DNA of 54,422 bases from Oscillospiraceae bacterium (GCA_009780275.1 WRAI01000016.1:1-54422), one strand, 5' to 3'. Counted from the first letter of the stretch, positions 32,691 through 41,744 are shown. The notes: generated by a model not told the origin, from the letters alone. Program-made: numbers and translations.

Positions 32691-34373
32691 ATGTTGAGCA
32701 ATTTACATATCGAGAATATGGCGATTTTCACGGCGGTGGACGTGTTTTTTGGCGATGGATTGAACGTGCTGACGGGCGAAACGGGTGCCGGTAAATCTAT
32801 CATTTTGGACGCGCTAGGGTTGGCGTTGGGCGCGCGGGCGCAAAAAGAATTGGTGCGCTCAGGGCAAAACAAGGCACTTGTGACGGCTCTTTTTCAAGCC
32901 TTGCCCGATAGCGTGAATGTATGGATGAGCGAAAACGGCATGGATGGGTGTCCCGATGGTGAATTGTTACTTAGCCGTGAGTTGTCGGCAGACGGCAAGA
33001 CAGTTTGCCGCGTCAATGGCAAAGTACAAACGGTCGCTATGCTAAAAGCCTTGGGTCAGTTAATTTTGAGTGTTCACGGGCAGCATGACACTTACCAATT
33101 ATTTCGCCCTGAAAGTCATATGCGCTATGTAGACAGCTTCTTGGGCAACCGCACCGAACGCACGGCATACGGCGAGGCGTATCAGGCATGGCATGCGTTG
33201 TGCCGTGAGCGCGATGCCTTGCGGTTGAGTGAAGACGATAAGCGGGCGCGGATAGATTTATTGCGTTTTCATTTAGACGATTTAGAGCGTTTGGCGTTGC
33301 AGGACGGCGAATATGAGGAATTACAGGCGCGGCGCAAAATTTTACGTTCGGCCAGTAAGTTATCGGCGGTGGCGGCGGCGGTGCGTGAGTTGTTGAAAGG
33401 TGACGATGAGCTTGATGGCGCGATTGCGCAGCTGGAACAGGCTGCCGATACCATGCAGTCGACATCTTCGATGGGCGAGGCGTGGACGGCGGCGGCGGAA
33501 CGATTGCAAGCCCTGTGTGCTGAGGTGAGCGACGCGGGTGAAGTCGCGTTGGATTTATTCGATGGCGTGGAGTTTTCCGAAGAAGAGCTGGAAGCCATCG
33601 AAATGCGGTTGGACATTATCGCGCGTGCCGAGCAGCGGCATGGTGTAATGGCGGCGGAACTCGTTGTACGGCGAGAGACATTGCAAGCCGAGCTGGATAA
33701 GCTGGACTATGCCGATATGCGCTTGGCTGAACTTGGGCGTGCCATTGCGGCGGCGGAAGGTGTTTTAGAGCAAGCGGCAAACGCGCTTACAGCCTCACGG
33801 CGCAGGGCGGCGGATGCATTAAAAGAGGCAGTCGAAGGCCAGTTGCAAGATTTGGACATGGCGCGTGTTTCATTTATAGCACAGATGATTGACACGGGAA
33901 ACTATCAGCCTGACGGGCGTGAAACGGCATGCTTTATGATTGCTACCAACCCCGGCGAGCCTGAAAAGCCAATGGATAAAATTGCCTCGGGCGGCGAGCT
34001 GGCACGGATTATGCTGGCGTTGCAGAATGTGTTGAGCGACAGCATTTCGACATTGGTGTTTGATGAAGTAGATGCCGGTGTCAGCGGACGGGCAGCGCAG
34101 CGCGTTGCCGAGAAGATGAGCAACATCGGGCGGCAGAAACAGGTGTTGTGTGTCACGCATTTGCCGCAGGTTGCCGCATTTGCCGACACGCATTTACACG
34201 TTGTCAAGCGTATTGTCGACGGGCGTGCCGACACGCAGGTGGTGGCGTTAGATGAAGCCGGGCGCGTTGCTGAAATCGGCGGGTTGTTGGGTGCCGGCAC
34301 AACGGGCGACATGGCGTTGGAGAATGCCAAAGCTCTTATAGAGAGTGCGAAAAAATATAAAATCGGGGATTGA
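32691..34373 (+). CDS. recN: DNA repair protein RecN
   Basis: A 560-aa SMC-like ATPase acting early in double-strand break repair. Walker A GETGAGKSII is at about residue 29, the long central region is coiled coil (residues about 150-360), and the C-terminal signature KIASGGELARIMLAL and Walker B VFDEVDAGVSGRAA form the second half of the nucleotide site; THLPQVAAFAD follows as expected. Length normal. It closes the dxs cluster; a terminator follows 56 bp later. Confidence 0.95.
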   Translation: MLSNLHIENMAIFTAVDVFFGDGLNVLTGETGAGKSIILDALGLALGARAQKELVRSGQNKALVTALFQALPDSVNVWMSENGMDGCPDGELLLSRELSADGKTVCRVNGKVQTVAMLKALGQLILSVHGQHDTYQLFRPESHMRYVDSFLGNRTERTAYGEAYQAWHALCRERDALRLSEDDKRARIDLLRFHLDDLERLALQDGEYEELQARRKILRSASKLSAVAAAVRELLKGDDELDGAIAQLEQAADTMQSTSSMGEAWTAAAERLQALCAEVSDAGEVALDLFDGVEFSEEELEAIEMRLDIIARAEQRHGVMAAELVVRRETLQAELDKLDYADMRLAELGRAIAAAEGVLEQAANALTASRRRAADALKEAVEGQLQDLDMARVSFIAQMIDTGNYQPDGRETACFMIATNPGEPEKPMDKIASGGELARIMLALQNVLSDSISTLVFDEVDAGVSGRAAQRVAEKMSNIGRQKQVLCVTHLPQVAAFADTHLHVVKRIVDGRADTQVVALDEAGRVAEIGGLLGAGTTGDMALENAKALIESAKKYKIGD

Positions 34374-34429
34374 CAACCGGGAAGAGCCAGCGCTGTGAGC
34401 CGGTAAAATTGGAGCGGGGTTGCGGAAAC

Positions 34430-34459
34430 CGACCTTTTCGCAAAAGTCGCGATTTTTTT
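34430..34459 (+). terminator. Terminator of the dxs-recN cluster
   Basis: CGAC-C-TTTT / AAAA-GTCG around CGC, followed by CGATTTTTTT. Confidence 0.8.
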
Positions 34460-34481
34460 CGTTTGTGAGCGTAGCGAGGGC

Positions 34482-34510
34482 TTGACAGGAAAAGTTTTCT
34501 GTGATATACT
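34482..34510 (+). promoter_or_regulatory. Promoter of the small transcript upstream of tyrS
   Basis: TTGACA, a 17-bp spacer and TATACT. The last part of the spacer (TTCTGTGA) is shared with the promoter ahead of glyA at 36355-36383. Confidence 0.8.
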
Positions 34511-34541
34511 GCCACCATCTTTTGAAAAAGAGGGCATTGCC

Positions 34542-34592
34542 ATGACACGCAACAACGTTTTCGGGACGGGGAACTATTACTGCAAGGAGTAA
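34542..34592 (+). CDS. Candidate 16-aa leader peptide with tandem tyrosines
   Basis: The short frame MTRNNVFGTGNYYCKE starts 25 nt after the expected transcription start, with GAGGG upstream. Two adjacent Tyr codons (TAT TAC) occur about 500 bp ahead of tyrS and before a terminator. CGCAACA at 34548-34554 can pair with TGTTGCG at 34603-34609. A second frame begins at 34592 as TAATG, but with poor SD spacing. No family is known; the call rests on layout only. Confidence 0.35.
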   Translation: MTRNNVFGTGNYYCKE

Positions 34593-34637
34593 TGGTAATT
34601 TGTGTTGCGCGGCATAGTAGCTCGGAAGAGTGACGAC

Positions 34638-34670
34638 ACCACACAGATTACGGATCTGGGTGGTATTTTT
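34638..34670 (+). terminator. Terminator of the small transcript / possible attenuator
   Basis: ACCAC-A-CAGAT pairs with ATCTG-G-GTGGT around TACGG, then ATTTTT. With the promoter at 34482 this bounds a transcript of about 155 nt. Confidence 0.8.
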
Positions 34671-34765
34671 GTTTGGGGAAATGTTAGTGTAGAAAATGTA
34701 TATGAGGGTCACTTCACGGGCTACACGGACGACAATCCCATAAACAAGCAGGAGGCTATTTCACT

Positions 34766-35026
34766 ATGAAAAAGTATGTTAAATACGGCGTTATCGCAAC
34801 TTCACTCCTTGTTGTAGTCATTTCGTTGCATTCTCTGATTGCTGGCACATATATGCTGTTCCGAGTCGAGCAATCGCTAGTTGTGATGCTTTGGTCACTG
34901 CTTTGGGGTTGTGATTATTGGCGGAAACGTAATGATGGAAAATCCAATAGAATATATCCTTACATTTGGTTTGGCATGGCACTGCTGTGGCTTATGACCT
35001 TGTTGAGTGGCTTGGGATTGTATTAG
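34766..35026 (+). CDS. Small hypothetical membrane protein
   Basis: An 86-aa protein with three hydrophobic segments (GVIATSLLVVVISLHSLIAG, LVVMLWSLLWG, IWFGMALLWLMTLLSGLGLY) and little soluble sequence. SD GCAGGAGG, 9 nt before the ATG. Family not recognised. It lies between the attenuator-like transcript and tyrS, and may be read together with tyrS. Confidence 0.65.
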   Translation: MKKYVKYGVIATSLLVVVISLHSLIAGTYMLFRVEQSLVVMLWSLLWGCDYWRKRNDGKSNRIYPYIWFGMALLWLMTLLSGLGLY

Positions 35027-35116
35027 GTGCGGAACACATGCAGCAGTGACATCCAGTTTACGCCCTACATAGCGCGCATAATATGAGCATTTTCTACACA
35101 CCAAAGGAGAAAAACC

Positions 35117-36358
35117 ATGACATTATTTGAAGAACTCAAAGCCCGCGAAATTATCGCACAAACATCGGGTGACGATGAGGTTGCCGAGCTGATTAACAAC
35201 GGTAAGGCTGTATTCTATACAGGGTTTGACCCGTCTGCCGATAGCTTGACCGCAGGGCATTTTGTGCCGTTGACGTTGATGAAACGCCTGCAAAGTGCGG
35301 GCAACAAGCCTATTGTATTGACCGGCGGCGGCACGATGATGGTGGGCGATCCATCGGGGCGGACGGATATGCGCTCGATGTTAACCATTGATGATATTCG
35401 CGCCAATGCTAAGAGGTTTCAAGCGCAATTCGAGCGGTTTATGACGTTTGGAGACGGCAAAACTGACGCTATGGCGGTGGATAATTCCGATTGGCTGATG
35501 AAGTTAAATTATTTAGACTTCTTGCGCGACATCGGTGTGCACTTTTCGGTCAATCGCATGTTGGCTGCCGAATGCTACAAAAACCGCATGGCGCAAGGCT
35601 TGACGTTCCTCGAATTCAACTACATGATTATGCAAGCGTACGACTTTTACCATCTCAATGAGCAGTTTGGATGCAACTTGCAGCTTGGCGGCGACGATCA
35701 ATGGTCAAATATATTGGCGGGTGCCGACTTGGTGCGGCGCAAATCGGGCAAACAGGCGCATGCGTTGACCATTGCATTGCTTTTGACGCATGACGGGCAG
35801 AAGATGGGAAAAACGCAAAAAGGCGCGTTGTGGCTGGACAAAAGCAAAACATCGCCATATGAATTTTTCCAATTTTTCCGCAATGTGCATGACGATGATG
35901 CCTTGCGCTATCTGAAACGCCTGACCTTCGTGACGATGGACGAAATTCGTGAATACGAGGGGCTGACAGGCAGTGCTGTCAATGAAATCAAGGAGCGGTT
36001 GGCGTTTGAAATGACGGCGATGGTGCATGGCGGGGAAGAGGCCAACAAGGCAAAAGAAACGGCACGTGGGCTATTTTCAGGCGGCGCAGCGGAAACCATG
36101 CCGTCAACGGAAATCACGGCGGCGCAATTGATGGACGACGCGCTGACCGTCATTGACGCGCTGGTGCTGTGTGGCATTGCCAAGTCTAAAGGTGAAGCAC
36201 GGCGACTAATAGAACAAGGCGGCGTGACAGTGGATGAGCAGAAAGTGGCCGATATTGCGCAGACGATAGCGCGGGAAGTATTGCAAAACGGCGTGGTGTT
36301 GCGTAAAGGTAAAAAAGTTTACCACAAAATTACGTTGAGAGGCCCAATAAACCTTTGA
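35117..36358 (+). CDS. tyrS: Tyrosyl-tRNA synthetase
   Basis: A 413-aa class I aminoacyl-tRNA synthetase. The N-terminal catalytic domain has FYTGFDPSADSLTAGHFVPL (HIGH-like HF motif), the GGDDQWSNILAG tyrosine/ATP segment, and KMGKT as the KMSKS equivalent. The C-terminal S4 domain (SKGEARRLIEQGGVTVDEQK) binds tRNA. SD AAGGAG before the ATG. Its stop codon is part of the -35 of the next promoter. No T-box was found upstream. Confidence 0.96.
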   Translation: MTLFEELKAREIIAQTSGDDEVAELINNGKAVFYTGFDPSADSLTAGHFVPLTLMKRLQSAGNKPIVLTGGGTMMVGDPSGRTDMRSMLTIDDIRANAKRFQAQFERFMTFGDGKTDAMAVDNSDWLMKLNYLDFLRDIGVHFSVNRMLAAECYKNRMAQGLTFLEFNYMIMQAYDFYHLNEQFGCNLQLGGDDQWSNILAGADLVRRKSGKQAHALTIALLLTHDGQKMGKTQKGALWLDKSKTSPYEFFQFFRNVHDDDALRYLKRLTFVTMDEIREYEGLTGSAVNEIKERLAFEMTAMVHGGEEANKAKETARGLFSGGAAETMPSTEITAAQLMDDALTVIDALVLCGIAKSKGEARRLIEQGGVTVDEQKVADIAQTIAREVLQNGVVLRKGKKVYHKITLRGPINL

Positions 36359-36383
36359 CATGCGGCGAATTCTGTGATACTAT
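36355..36383 (+). promoter_or_regulatory. Promoter of the glyA leader
   Basis: TTGACA (36355-36360) overlapping the tyrS stop, 17-bp spacer, TACTAT (36378-36383). The resulting leader before glyA is about 190 nt long. Confidence 0.75.
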
Positions 36384-36417
36384 CAAGGTTGTGCAAATCA
36401 AACAAGGAGATACGCTT

Positions 36418-36471
36418 ATGACAATTAAAATGCAATTGATGATTGAATTCGTGACGGCGTATCGAGGGTGA
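36418..36471 (+). CDS. Candidate 17-aa leader peptide ahead of glyA
   Basis: MTIKMQLMIEFVTAYRG, with a very good SD (AAGGAG, 8 nt before the ATG) in the glyA leader. GTATC/GATAC can pair around its stop. No Ser/Gly/Thr run is present that would suggest classic attenuation. It may be a small membrane-associated peptide or a regulatory leader. Confidence 0.4.
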   Translation: MTIKMQLMIEFVTAYRG

Positions 36472-36510
36472 TACTCCCTGTGATTTATGGATTTTGTCGT
36501 CTGTTGACGG

Positions 36511-36541
36511 CACGGCGCGCTGAAGATATCGCACCCTACAT
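36511..36541. repeat. Dispersed palindromic repeat, copy d
   Basis: GGCGCG...TGAAGATATCGC...CCCTACAT, 26 of 28 positions identical to copy c at 25465. It is located in the glyA leader between the small ORF and glyA. Confidence 0.7.
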
Positions 36542-36583
36542 CGCAAAAAGCAATAAAACATAAATACTAAGGAGAATATCACT

Positions 36584-37831
36584 ATGCTAATTCAACAAGA
36601 AATTGATTATATCAAGGCCAAAGACCCTGCGGTGGCGGACGCCATTACTGCCGAGCTGCAACGCCAGCGCAGTCACGTTGAGCTGATTGCCAGCGAGAAT
36701 TTTGTCAGTGAAACGGTGCTTCACGCCGTCGGTTCGGTATTGACCAACAAGTACGCCGAGGGCTACCCCGGCAAACGTTATTATGGTGGTTGTCATTGTG
36801 TTGACGTGATGGAAGACATTGCGCGTGATCGTGCTAAAGAGCTGTTCGGCGCGGGACATGCCAACGTGCAATCGCACAGCGGTGCATCGGCCAATGCGGC
36901 GGTGCATTTCGCACTTGTCAAGCCGGGCGATACCGTGCTGGGTATGGATTTAGCCCATGGCGGACATCTGTCGCACGGTATGAAACTGAATCTCAGCGGC
37001 AAGCATTACAATGCAGTGTTCTACGGCGTTCGTGAGGACAGCTGCTTGATCGACTACGATGAAGTGCGCACCATTGCCAAGCGCGAACAACCTAAAATGA
37101 TTATCGCCGGTGCGTCGGCGTACCCGCGGATCATTGACTTCAAAGCCTTTGCCGACATTGCTAAGGAGCTGGACATTCCGCTCTTTGTCGATATGGCACA
37201 TATTGCCGGCTTGGTTGCGGCAGGCTTGCATCCGTCACCCATTCCACATGCGCGAGTGACGACGACGACGACACACAAGACATTGCGCGGACCGCGTGGT
37301 GGTATGATTTTGTGCAATGAAGAGGACGGCCCGCTGTTTGATAAAGCCGTCTTTCCCGGACAACAAGGCGGCCCGTTGATGCATGTTATCGCAGGCAAAG
37401 CCGTGGCGTTTGGCGAAGCATTGCAGCCCGATTTTAAGGTGTACCAGCAGCGTATTTTAGACAACGCGCAAGCATTGTCTAAAGCATTGTTGGCTAAGGG
37501 CTTTGATCTTGTTTCCGGCGGCACCGACAATCATTTGATGCTGGTAGACTTGCGGCCGTTCAAAATCACAGGTCGTGAGATGGAAAAACGTATGGATGCT
37601 GTGCATATTACAGCGAATAAGAACGCCATTCCATTTGACCCCGAAAAGCCGTTTGTGGCAAGCGGTGTACGGCTGGGTACGCCTGCCGTTACAGCACGTG
37701 GATTTACTACGGCGGACATGGAAACGGTTGCCGATTGCATCTATATGACGGCAACTGATTTTGAAAACAAAAAGGCAGAGATTGTAGCGACAATTGACGA
37801 GCTTTGTGGGCGGTATCCGTTATACGCATAG
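36584..37831 (+). CDS. glyA: Serine hydroxymethyltransferase
   Basis: A 415-aa PLP enzyme interconverting serine and glycine and charging tetrahydrofolate with one-carbon units for purines and thymidylate. Hallmarks: [31 protein letters not shown], and the PLP lysine in [14 protein letters not shown]. Normal length and start; SD AAGGAG. Confidence 0.97.
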   Translation: MLIQQEIDYIKAKDPAVADAITAELQRQRSHVELIASENFVSETVLHAVGSVLTNKYAEGYPGKRYYGGCHCVDVMEDIARDRAKELFGAGHANVQSHSGASANAAVHFALVKPGDTVLGMDLAHGGHLSHGMKLNLSGKHYNAVFYGVREDSCLIDYDEVRTIAKREQPKMIIAGASAYPRIIDFKAFADIAKELDIPLFVDMAHIAGLVAAGLHPSPIPHARVTTTTTHKTLRGPRGGMILCNEEDGPLFDKAVFPGQQGGPLMHVIAGKAVAFGEALQPDFKVYQQRILDNAQALSKALLAKGFDLVSGGTDNHLMLVDLRPFKITGREMEKRMDAVHITANKNAIPFDPEKPFVASGVRLGTPAVTARGFTTADMETVADCIYMTATDFENKKAEIVATIDELCGRYPLYA

Positions 37832-37846
37832 GGATTGGCAATAAAT

Positions 37847-37935
37847 TTGTAGGGGACGCACACCCGAGGCCCTACATCGTATAAGTTGATTTTGTTTCAA
37901 CGTGCACGGGACGTTCGGGTGTGCGTCCCCTGCAA
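37847..37935. repeat. Dispersed palindromic repeat, copy e (long form)
   Basis: Arms at 37851-37867 and 37915-37931 are exact 17-bp complements (core GGGGACGCACACCCGA) and extend to TGTAGGGG / CCCCTGCA with one mismatch. The loop of about 47 bp contains CCCTACA. It lies between glyA and the 62-aa gene. Confidence 0.85.
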
Positions 37936-37954
37936 CGTATGATGGGAGGTTTAT

Positions 37955-38143
37955 ATGGCAGATTACAAAGCAAGGTACCATCACCTCGCAGGGCGTATGG
38001 AAACAGTCATTGAGCTGTTGGAAACAACGACAAACTCGTTGCACTCAATTTCTAAGGAATTGGTAGAGTTAACAGAAAAAGCGAAACTCGCTCAACAAAA
38101 GACGGAAGAATTATTTATTAACAGCCAAGATGAGTCAAAATAA
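37955..38143 (+). CDS. Small hypothetical coiled-coil protein
   Basis: A 62-aa, mostly helical, charged protein: HHLAGRMETVIELLETTTNS followed by a heptad-like LHSISKELVELTEKAKLAQQ. SD GGGAGG. It overlaps the start of rarA by 14 bp, so the two are translated together, but no shared function is known. Confidence 0.65.
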   Translation: MADYKARYHHLAGRMETVIELLETTTNSLHSISKELVELTEKAKLAQQKTEELFINSQDESK

Positions 38144-39431
38144 TCACACGCCATTTGCTGATGAGATTCGCCCGATAGCCTTTGACGAGGTTGCCGGGCA
38201 ATCTCACATTTTGGGAGAAAAGGGGCTGTTGCGCAAGTTGATAGCGCGGGGCAATACGGGAAACTTAATTTTCTACGGTCCGCCCGGCACAGGCAAGACG
38301 ACAGTTGCCAACATCATTGCGGCGCAGACAAAGCGGACGCTGTATAAACTAAATGCCACAACGGCAGGGTTGAGCGACATCAAAGACATTGTATCGCAGC
38401 TTGATACCATGATGGCAATGGACGGTGTGTTGCTGTATTTGGATGAAATCCAATATTTTAACAAAAAGCAGCAGCAGTCACTGCTCGAACATATGGAAAA
38501 TGGTAAAATTACGCTGATTGCTTCGACGACGGAGAATCCGTATTTTTATGTCTATCCCGCCATTTTATCGCGCTCGACGGTTTTTGAATTTAAGCCTGTT
38601 GAGCCCGGTGATGTACTGAAAGCATTGCCGCGTGTGTTTGCACGAGCGGGGAAACTGTATCATTGTCAAGTAGAATGTGGCGATGAAGTATGCGATATAT
38701 TGGCACACGGCTGTGGCGGTGATATGCGCAAGGCGGCAAACGCTGTGGAATTGCTTGTTTCAACAGCCGATGTGCATGACGGCGTGGCGACACTGACACT
38801 TGATGCGGCGGAAGCTGTTGTGCAGAAATCGGCATTGCGCTACGACCGTGACGGTGACGCGCATTACGACATTATTTCGGCGTTACAGAAGTCGATTCGC
38901 GGTTCTGACCCTGACGCGGCGCTACATTATTTGGCGCGGTTGTTGTTGGGTGGCGATTTGGCGATTGCCGTGCGGCGGTTGCTCGTTACGGCACATGAGG
39001 ATATTGGTTTGGCGTACCCGCAGGCGTGCGCGATTGTGAAAAGTTGCTGTGACAGTGCTGTGCAATTGGGCTTGCCTGAAGCCATGCACCCATTGGCGGT
39101 GGCCACTGTATTATTGGCGACGGCACCGAAATCAAACAGTGCGTCGGGTGCGTTGGGCACGGCAATGTCCGATATTGAGCAAGGGCGTGGCGGCGAAGTG
39201 CCGCAACATTTGCGGGATTCGCATTACGGCGGGGCGGCAAATCTGGGGCGTGGTGTGACGTATCAGTACCCGCACAATTTTCCCAACCATTATGTGAAAC
39301 AGCAATATTTGCCTGACGCGCTGGATTGTGTGGCGTATTATAGCTATGGTGACAACAAAGTTGAGCAAGCGGCAAAAACGTATTGGGACAAAATCGTAGG
39401 GCGCGGCGACCTCGACGCGCCGCAGCAATAA
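38130..39431 (+). CDS. rarA: Replication-associated AAA+ ATPase RarA (MgsA)
   Basis: A 433-aa AAA+ protein acting at stalled replication forks. Walker A GPPGTGKTTVANI, Walker B LLYLDEIQYFNKKQQQ, sensor IASTTENPYF, and the C-terminal tetramerisation region with AHEDIGLAYPQA and YQYPHNFPNHYV. The family body ends near TYWDKI; the last 11 residues (VGRGDLDAPQQ) come from a palindromic repeat that runs into the gene. No strong SD; translation probably depends on the upstream 62-aa ORF. Confidence 0.95.
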   Translation: MSQNNHTPFADEIRPIAFDEVAGQSHILGEKGLLRKLIARGNTGNLIFYGPPGTGKTTVANIIAAQTKRTLYKLNATTAGLSDIKDIVSQLDTMMAMDGVLLYLDEIQYFNKKQQQSLLEHMENGKITLIASTTENPYFYVYPAILSRSTVFEFKPVEPGDVLKALPRVFARAGKLYHCQVECGDEVCDILAHGCGGDMRKAANAVELLVSTADVHDGVATLTLDAAEAVVQKSALRYDRDGDAHYDIISALQKSIRGSDPDAALHYLARLLLGGDLAIAVRRLLVTAHEDIGLAYPQACAIVKSCCDSAVQLGLPEAMHPLAVATVLLATAPKSNSASGALGTAMSDIEQGRGGEVPQHLRDSHYGGAANLGRGVTYQYPHNFPNHYVKQQYLPDALDCVAYYSYGDNKVEQAAKTYWDKIVGRGDLDAPQQ

Positions 39432-39487
39432 CTATACTGTATTGTTTGCTTTAGTGCGCACGGTGTGTCGAGGTCGCCGTGCCCTGC
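39396..39487. repeat. Dispersed palindromic repeat, copy f, overlapping the rarA 3' end
   Basis: Arms 39399-39421 and 39462-39484 are complementary at 20 of 23 positions (core GGCGACCTCGAC), with outer ends TAGGG and CCCTGCA like copy e. The left arm supplies the last codons and stop of rarA. Confidence 0.85.
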
Positions 39488-39503
39488 AATCTGGGAGATT
39501 TTC

Positions 39504-41708
39504 ATGAGACTAAGATTTAAGTTGCCAGAGCGAGAATTCTCGCTGCTGGAAGATAACGACATACAATATTGTGCGCCGTTTGATATTGATATGGCGGGTA
39601 ATTACATTGAGAACGGTTGGTTTGCCGCGACGCGTACGGCGTTGACGGTCTTCTTAGATGGCGAAATTGTTCGGCAATTCCACTATGCTGACATTGACGA
39701 AATTAAATCGGAAGCCGGTGTTGGGTGCGGGTTTTTGTACGTTGAGAAAGATGGCGAAAAGACAGTTATTTTGCGTTACGGCATGCGGCATATGTCACGG
39801 TTTTCCTTTGTTGCACGAGGCGTCCGTGTCTTTGTCAAGGGCGGCTCGCACTTGATTGAGAGCACCGAGGTGGAAAACCATTGTCCGTTGTGCGGACTCG
39901 CTCTGCGTGGCACACGCCATTGTCCGAAGTGCGATGGGCGTAGTCGTTCAATACAACGGCTTTTGGAAGTCTGCAAACCGCATTGGAAACGGGTGGCGAT
40001 GATTTCCTTGATGATGCTGGTAGGTGCCGGCATTATGATTTGGCAACAGGAATTTTTTAAGAACTTCATCGACGGTACGCTCGATCAATACCATGGTGAT
40101 GGCGCAACACCGACAATGGTGCGCAGCTTGATTGTCTTTATCGCCGTCATCAGCTCGATTGCGTTCTTCAATATTTTCACAATGTACATGCGATTTCGCA
40201 TGACAGTACGACTGGGTGCCGATATTACAGCCGATTTACGGCAGTCGTTGTACCATAAAATTCAGGAACTATCACTAGCGTTTATTGATAAGCGCAAGGC
40301 CGGTGAAATTATTGCGCGCGTGGGGCATGATACAGCGCATATTCAGCGATTTATCAATGACAACGTGACCTTCCTGTTCTCCAACATCATCACAATGGCA
40401 GGCGCGATTACTGTCATGTTTATCCTCAACTGGGCCTTTACGCTGCTCCTGTTGGCGATGGTGCCGGTGATTATCGTTCTCAACCAAGTGTTTTGGAAGT
40501 TTATCATCCGCATTTTCCGTATGCAGCGGCGGCGTTACGATGACATCAGCACACGCCTGCAAGATGTCATCAGCGGCATTCGCGTGGTCAAGGCATATGG
40601 GCGTGAGGCATCGGAGGCCGAGCGGTTTAACGAATTGACAGGACGATTTGCCGATGTTTCCAGCCGCAACGAAAAGTTCTTCTTTACCTTTTATCCCTTG
40701 TTGACGTTGTTGTTGAGCCTGACAACTTGCATTGTCATTTATTTCGGTGGACGCTTGATCTTAGGCGGCACAATGACGGTGGGTGAGCTGGTGCAGTTTA
40801 TGGCGTATGCCAATATGTTGTACGGTCCGCTGGGCTGGATGAGCTTTTTGCCGCGCGACATTATTACGCTAATGACTTGCATGGAGCGCATTGGTGACGT
40901 GTTGGATGAAGAGCCAGATCAAGTTGACGCAGAAGATGCTGTCGACAAGCGCATGAAAGGGCACGTTGTGCTCGAAAACGTCAGTTTTGGGTATAAGTCC
41001 TATGAGCCAGTGTTGGAAAACATCAATTTGGAAGTGCAGCCCGGTGAAATGATAGGCTTAGTTGGCCCCAGCGGTGCGGGAAAGTCGACGCTGATCAATG
41101 TCATTATGCGGTTGTACGACGTTGATGAGGGTAAAATTCTCATTGACGGCGTTGACATCCGCGACTACAAGCAAGAGAGTTATCACAATCAAATCGGCGT
41201 GGTATTGCAAGAGCCGTTCTTGTTTGCCGGCACAATTTACAACAACATCAAATTTTCCAAGCCTGACGCTACTGAAGAAGATGTTATCTTGGCAGCCAAA
41301 ATGGCAAACGCACACGATTTTATTTGCAAAACGCCCGACGGCTACAACACGCGCGTCGGCGAACGCGGCTTTATGCTCAGCGGTGGTGAACGACAGCGGT
41401 TATCCATCGCCCGCGCGATTTTGAACGACCCGTCGATTTTAATCCTGGATGAAGCCACCAGCAGCCTTGACAGTGAGAGCGAATTTCAAATCCAAGAAGC
41501 CCTCAATCGTTTGATCAAGGGCAGGACAACATTCTCGATTGCACATAGGTTGTCAACATTGCGCAATGCCGACAGGATTATGGTCATTGACAAACATACC
41601 TGTATGGAGCTTGGTACGCATGATGAGTTGTTGCGCAAAAAAGGCATTTATTACAACTTGGTGATGGCGCAGTTGCAGACGCATAGGGTGCGGGGAGCGA
41701 GTGCGTAA
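39504..41708 (+). CDS. ABC exporter (permease-ATPase fusion) with N-terminal zinc-ribbon extension
   Basis: A 734-aa half-transporter. Residues 1 to about 130 form a beta-rich, PH-like looking domain (FFAATRTALTV-type strands, ending near VFVKGGS). A zinc ribbon follows (CPLCGLAL and CPKC, about residues 129-145). Then comes a six-TM type I exporter domain (from about residue 170), and a nucleotide-binding domain with Walker A GPSGAGKSTLINV, signature LSGGERQRLSIARAIL and Walker B ILDEATSSLD. It probably works as a homodimer exporting a lipid, peptide or drug. Start at 39504 with SD GGGAGA; 13 upstream codons fall in the repeat. The N-terminal extension is not part of ordinary MsbA-like exporters. 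Confidence 0.9.
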   Translation: MRLRFKLPEREFSLLEDNDIQYCAPFDIDMAGNYIENGWFAATRTALTVFLDGEIVRQFHYADIDEIKSEAGVGCGFLYVEKDGEKTVILRYGMRHMSRFSFVARGVRVFVKGGSHLIESTEVENHCPLCGLALRGTRHCPKCDGRSRSIQRLLEVCKPHWKRVAMISLMMLVGAGIMIWQQEFFKNFIDGTLDQYHGDGATPTMVRSLIVFIAVISSIAFFNIFTMYMRFRMTVRLGADITADLRQSLYHKIQELSLAFIDKRKAGEIIARVGHDTAHIQRFINDNVTFLFSNIITMAGAITVMFILNWAFTLLLLAMVPVIIVLNQVFWKFIIRIFRMQRRRYDDISTRLQDVISGIRVVKAYGREASEAERFNELTGRFADVSSRNEKFFFTFYPLLTLLLSLTTCIVIYFGGRLILGGTMTVGELVQFMAYANMLYGPLGWMSFLPRDIITLMTCMERIGDVLDEEPDQVDAEDAVDKRMKGHVVLENVSFGYKSYEPVLENINLEVQPGEMIGLVGPSGAGKSTLINVIMRLYDVDEGKILIDGVDIRDYKQESYHNQIGVVLQEPFLFAGTIYNNIKFSKPDATEEDVILAAKMANAHDFICKTPDGYNTRVGERGFMLSGGERQRLSIARAILNDPSILILDEATSSLDSESEFQIQEALNRLIKGRTTFSIAHRLSTLRNADRIMVIDKHTCMELGTHDELLRKKGIYYNLVMAQLQTHRVRGASA

Positions 41709-41717
41709 AATGGTCGG

Positions 41718-41744
41718 GGCGGGTTTCCATGCCCGCCTGTTTTA
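41718..41744 (+). terminator. Terminator of the ABC exporter gene
   Basis: GGCGGG / CCCGCC around TTTCCATG, then TGTTTTATTT. The same hairpin sequence type as the one after the serpin gene. Confidence 0.75.

Noticed and set aside
34638-34670. GGGTGGTA resembling a T-box motif ahead of tyrS
   Set aside because: The following ACCGCG is absent, the motif lies in the 3' arm of the terminator, and no stem I or specifier domain is visible.
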